Of a stretch of DNA of 6,280 nt, positions 6,163-6,280 are shown in pieces (position 1 is the stretch's first letter; every line of letters begins with the position of its first letter). The notes under the pieces are model-generated. The model ran no database searches and was not told where the DNA came from. It worked only from the letters and a program-made list of their open reading frames with translations. The position numbers and the translations under genes were made by a program. The stretch is from assembly GCA_036001325.1 (NCBI GenBank), contig DASYUK010000307.1:1-6280 (forward strand), in the 5' to 3' direction. The DNA comes from DASVHS01 sp036001325. Its GTDB lineage: Bacteria; Acidobacteriota; Thermoanaerobaculia; Gp7-AA8.

Positions 6163-6194
6163 CACTTTAGACCGGGAACATGGGTAACACTCTT
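6145..6194. repeat. Two tandem 25-bp repeats at the disrupted IS91 junction
   Basis: Copy 1 at 6145-6169 and copy 2 at 6170-6194 abut directly and match at 21 of 25 positions, differing at repeat positions 10, 17, 23 and 25. The shared core is GACCGGGAA, one variable base, ATGGGT, one variable base, ACACT. They start exactly where homology to the IS91 transposase ends, so they are most likely subterminal transposase-binding repeats of an incoming insertion sequence. Similar tandem repeats sit at the ends of some IS481-like DDE elements; that family link is from memory and unproven. Confidence 0.75.
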
Positions 6195-6280
6195 TCTGCT
6201 ATTTGCTCCGATAGCGTACATCAACGCGATAGCGTCGATCCCTGACTCAAGTCGTAGGACGCTTTGTCGATCCTTTGTGA
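6145..6280. mobile_element. Left edge of a second insertion sequence inserted in the IS91 transposase (continues past window)
   Basis: The abrupt loss of IS91 transposase homology at about 6140 and the tandem repeats at 6145 mark a junction. The remaining 86 bases (6195-6280) carry no recognisable coding start. They contain a second short direct repeat, CGATAGCGT at 6209-6217 and 6227-6235, spaced 18 bases apart. The transposase of this element, if present, lies to the right of the window. A deletion junction rather than an insertion is possible. Confidence 0.45.

Overview
The window looks like a piece of a high-GC, probably acidobacterial (Acidobacteriota) chromosome that has been invaded by mobile DNA. 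The phylum is an inference. It rests on the style of the first protein, which is a duplicated beta-rich module typical of the large secreted proteins of that group, and on the overall GC-rich coding. No rRNA, tRNA or CRISPR is visible.

Left part (1-3030), ordinary chromosome: the 3' end of a gene for a repeat-containing, probably exported protein is followed after 29 bases by a complete, intact parC (topoisomerase IV subunit A, 770 aa). parC starts with GTG, has no Shine-Dalgarno sequence, and has a TAnnnT box exactly 7 bases before the start, which is the geometry of a leaderless mRNA. Just after parC, at 3091, is what looks like the first dozen codons of a DUF2064-type glycosyltransferase gene. 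It loses homology after about 12 residues, so the boundary between chromosome and foreign DNA probably lies between about 3124 and 3185.

Middle part (about 3145-4170), integron integrase remnant: an intI-type tyrosine recombinase gene with the integron-specific insertion is present at full length (328 codons from ATG 3186). It is broken by one in-frame TGA at codon 40, and it has Arg where the catalytic His should be. No cassettes or clear attI lie on its 5' side, where parC begins only about 150 bases away. The 343 bases after it hold no convincing gene, but contain three copies of a short hairpin-associated repeat and a GC-rich hairpin.

Right part (about 4400-6280), nested insertion sequences: an IS91-family module consists of an accessory tyrosine recombinase (289 aa, strong ribosome site) followed 3 bases later by a zinc-ribbon/HUH rolling-circle transposase. 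The transposase keeps its HUH motif but stops being homologous just before its catalytic tyrosine segment. At that point two tandem 25-base repeats (21/25 identical) begin, which look like the end of a second, unrelated insertion sequence running out of the window.

The overall picture is layered decay: intI next to an IS91-like rolling-circle element, reminiscent of the known ISCR1/class 1 integron association, then a further insertion into the IS91 transposase. I see no clear sign of a wholly new multi-gene system. The most distinctive points are the orphan, nonsense-interrupted integron integrase placed beside parC and an IS91 recombinase, and the unexplained repeat-rich spacer between the two recombinases.
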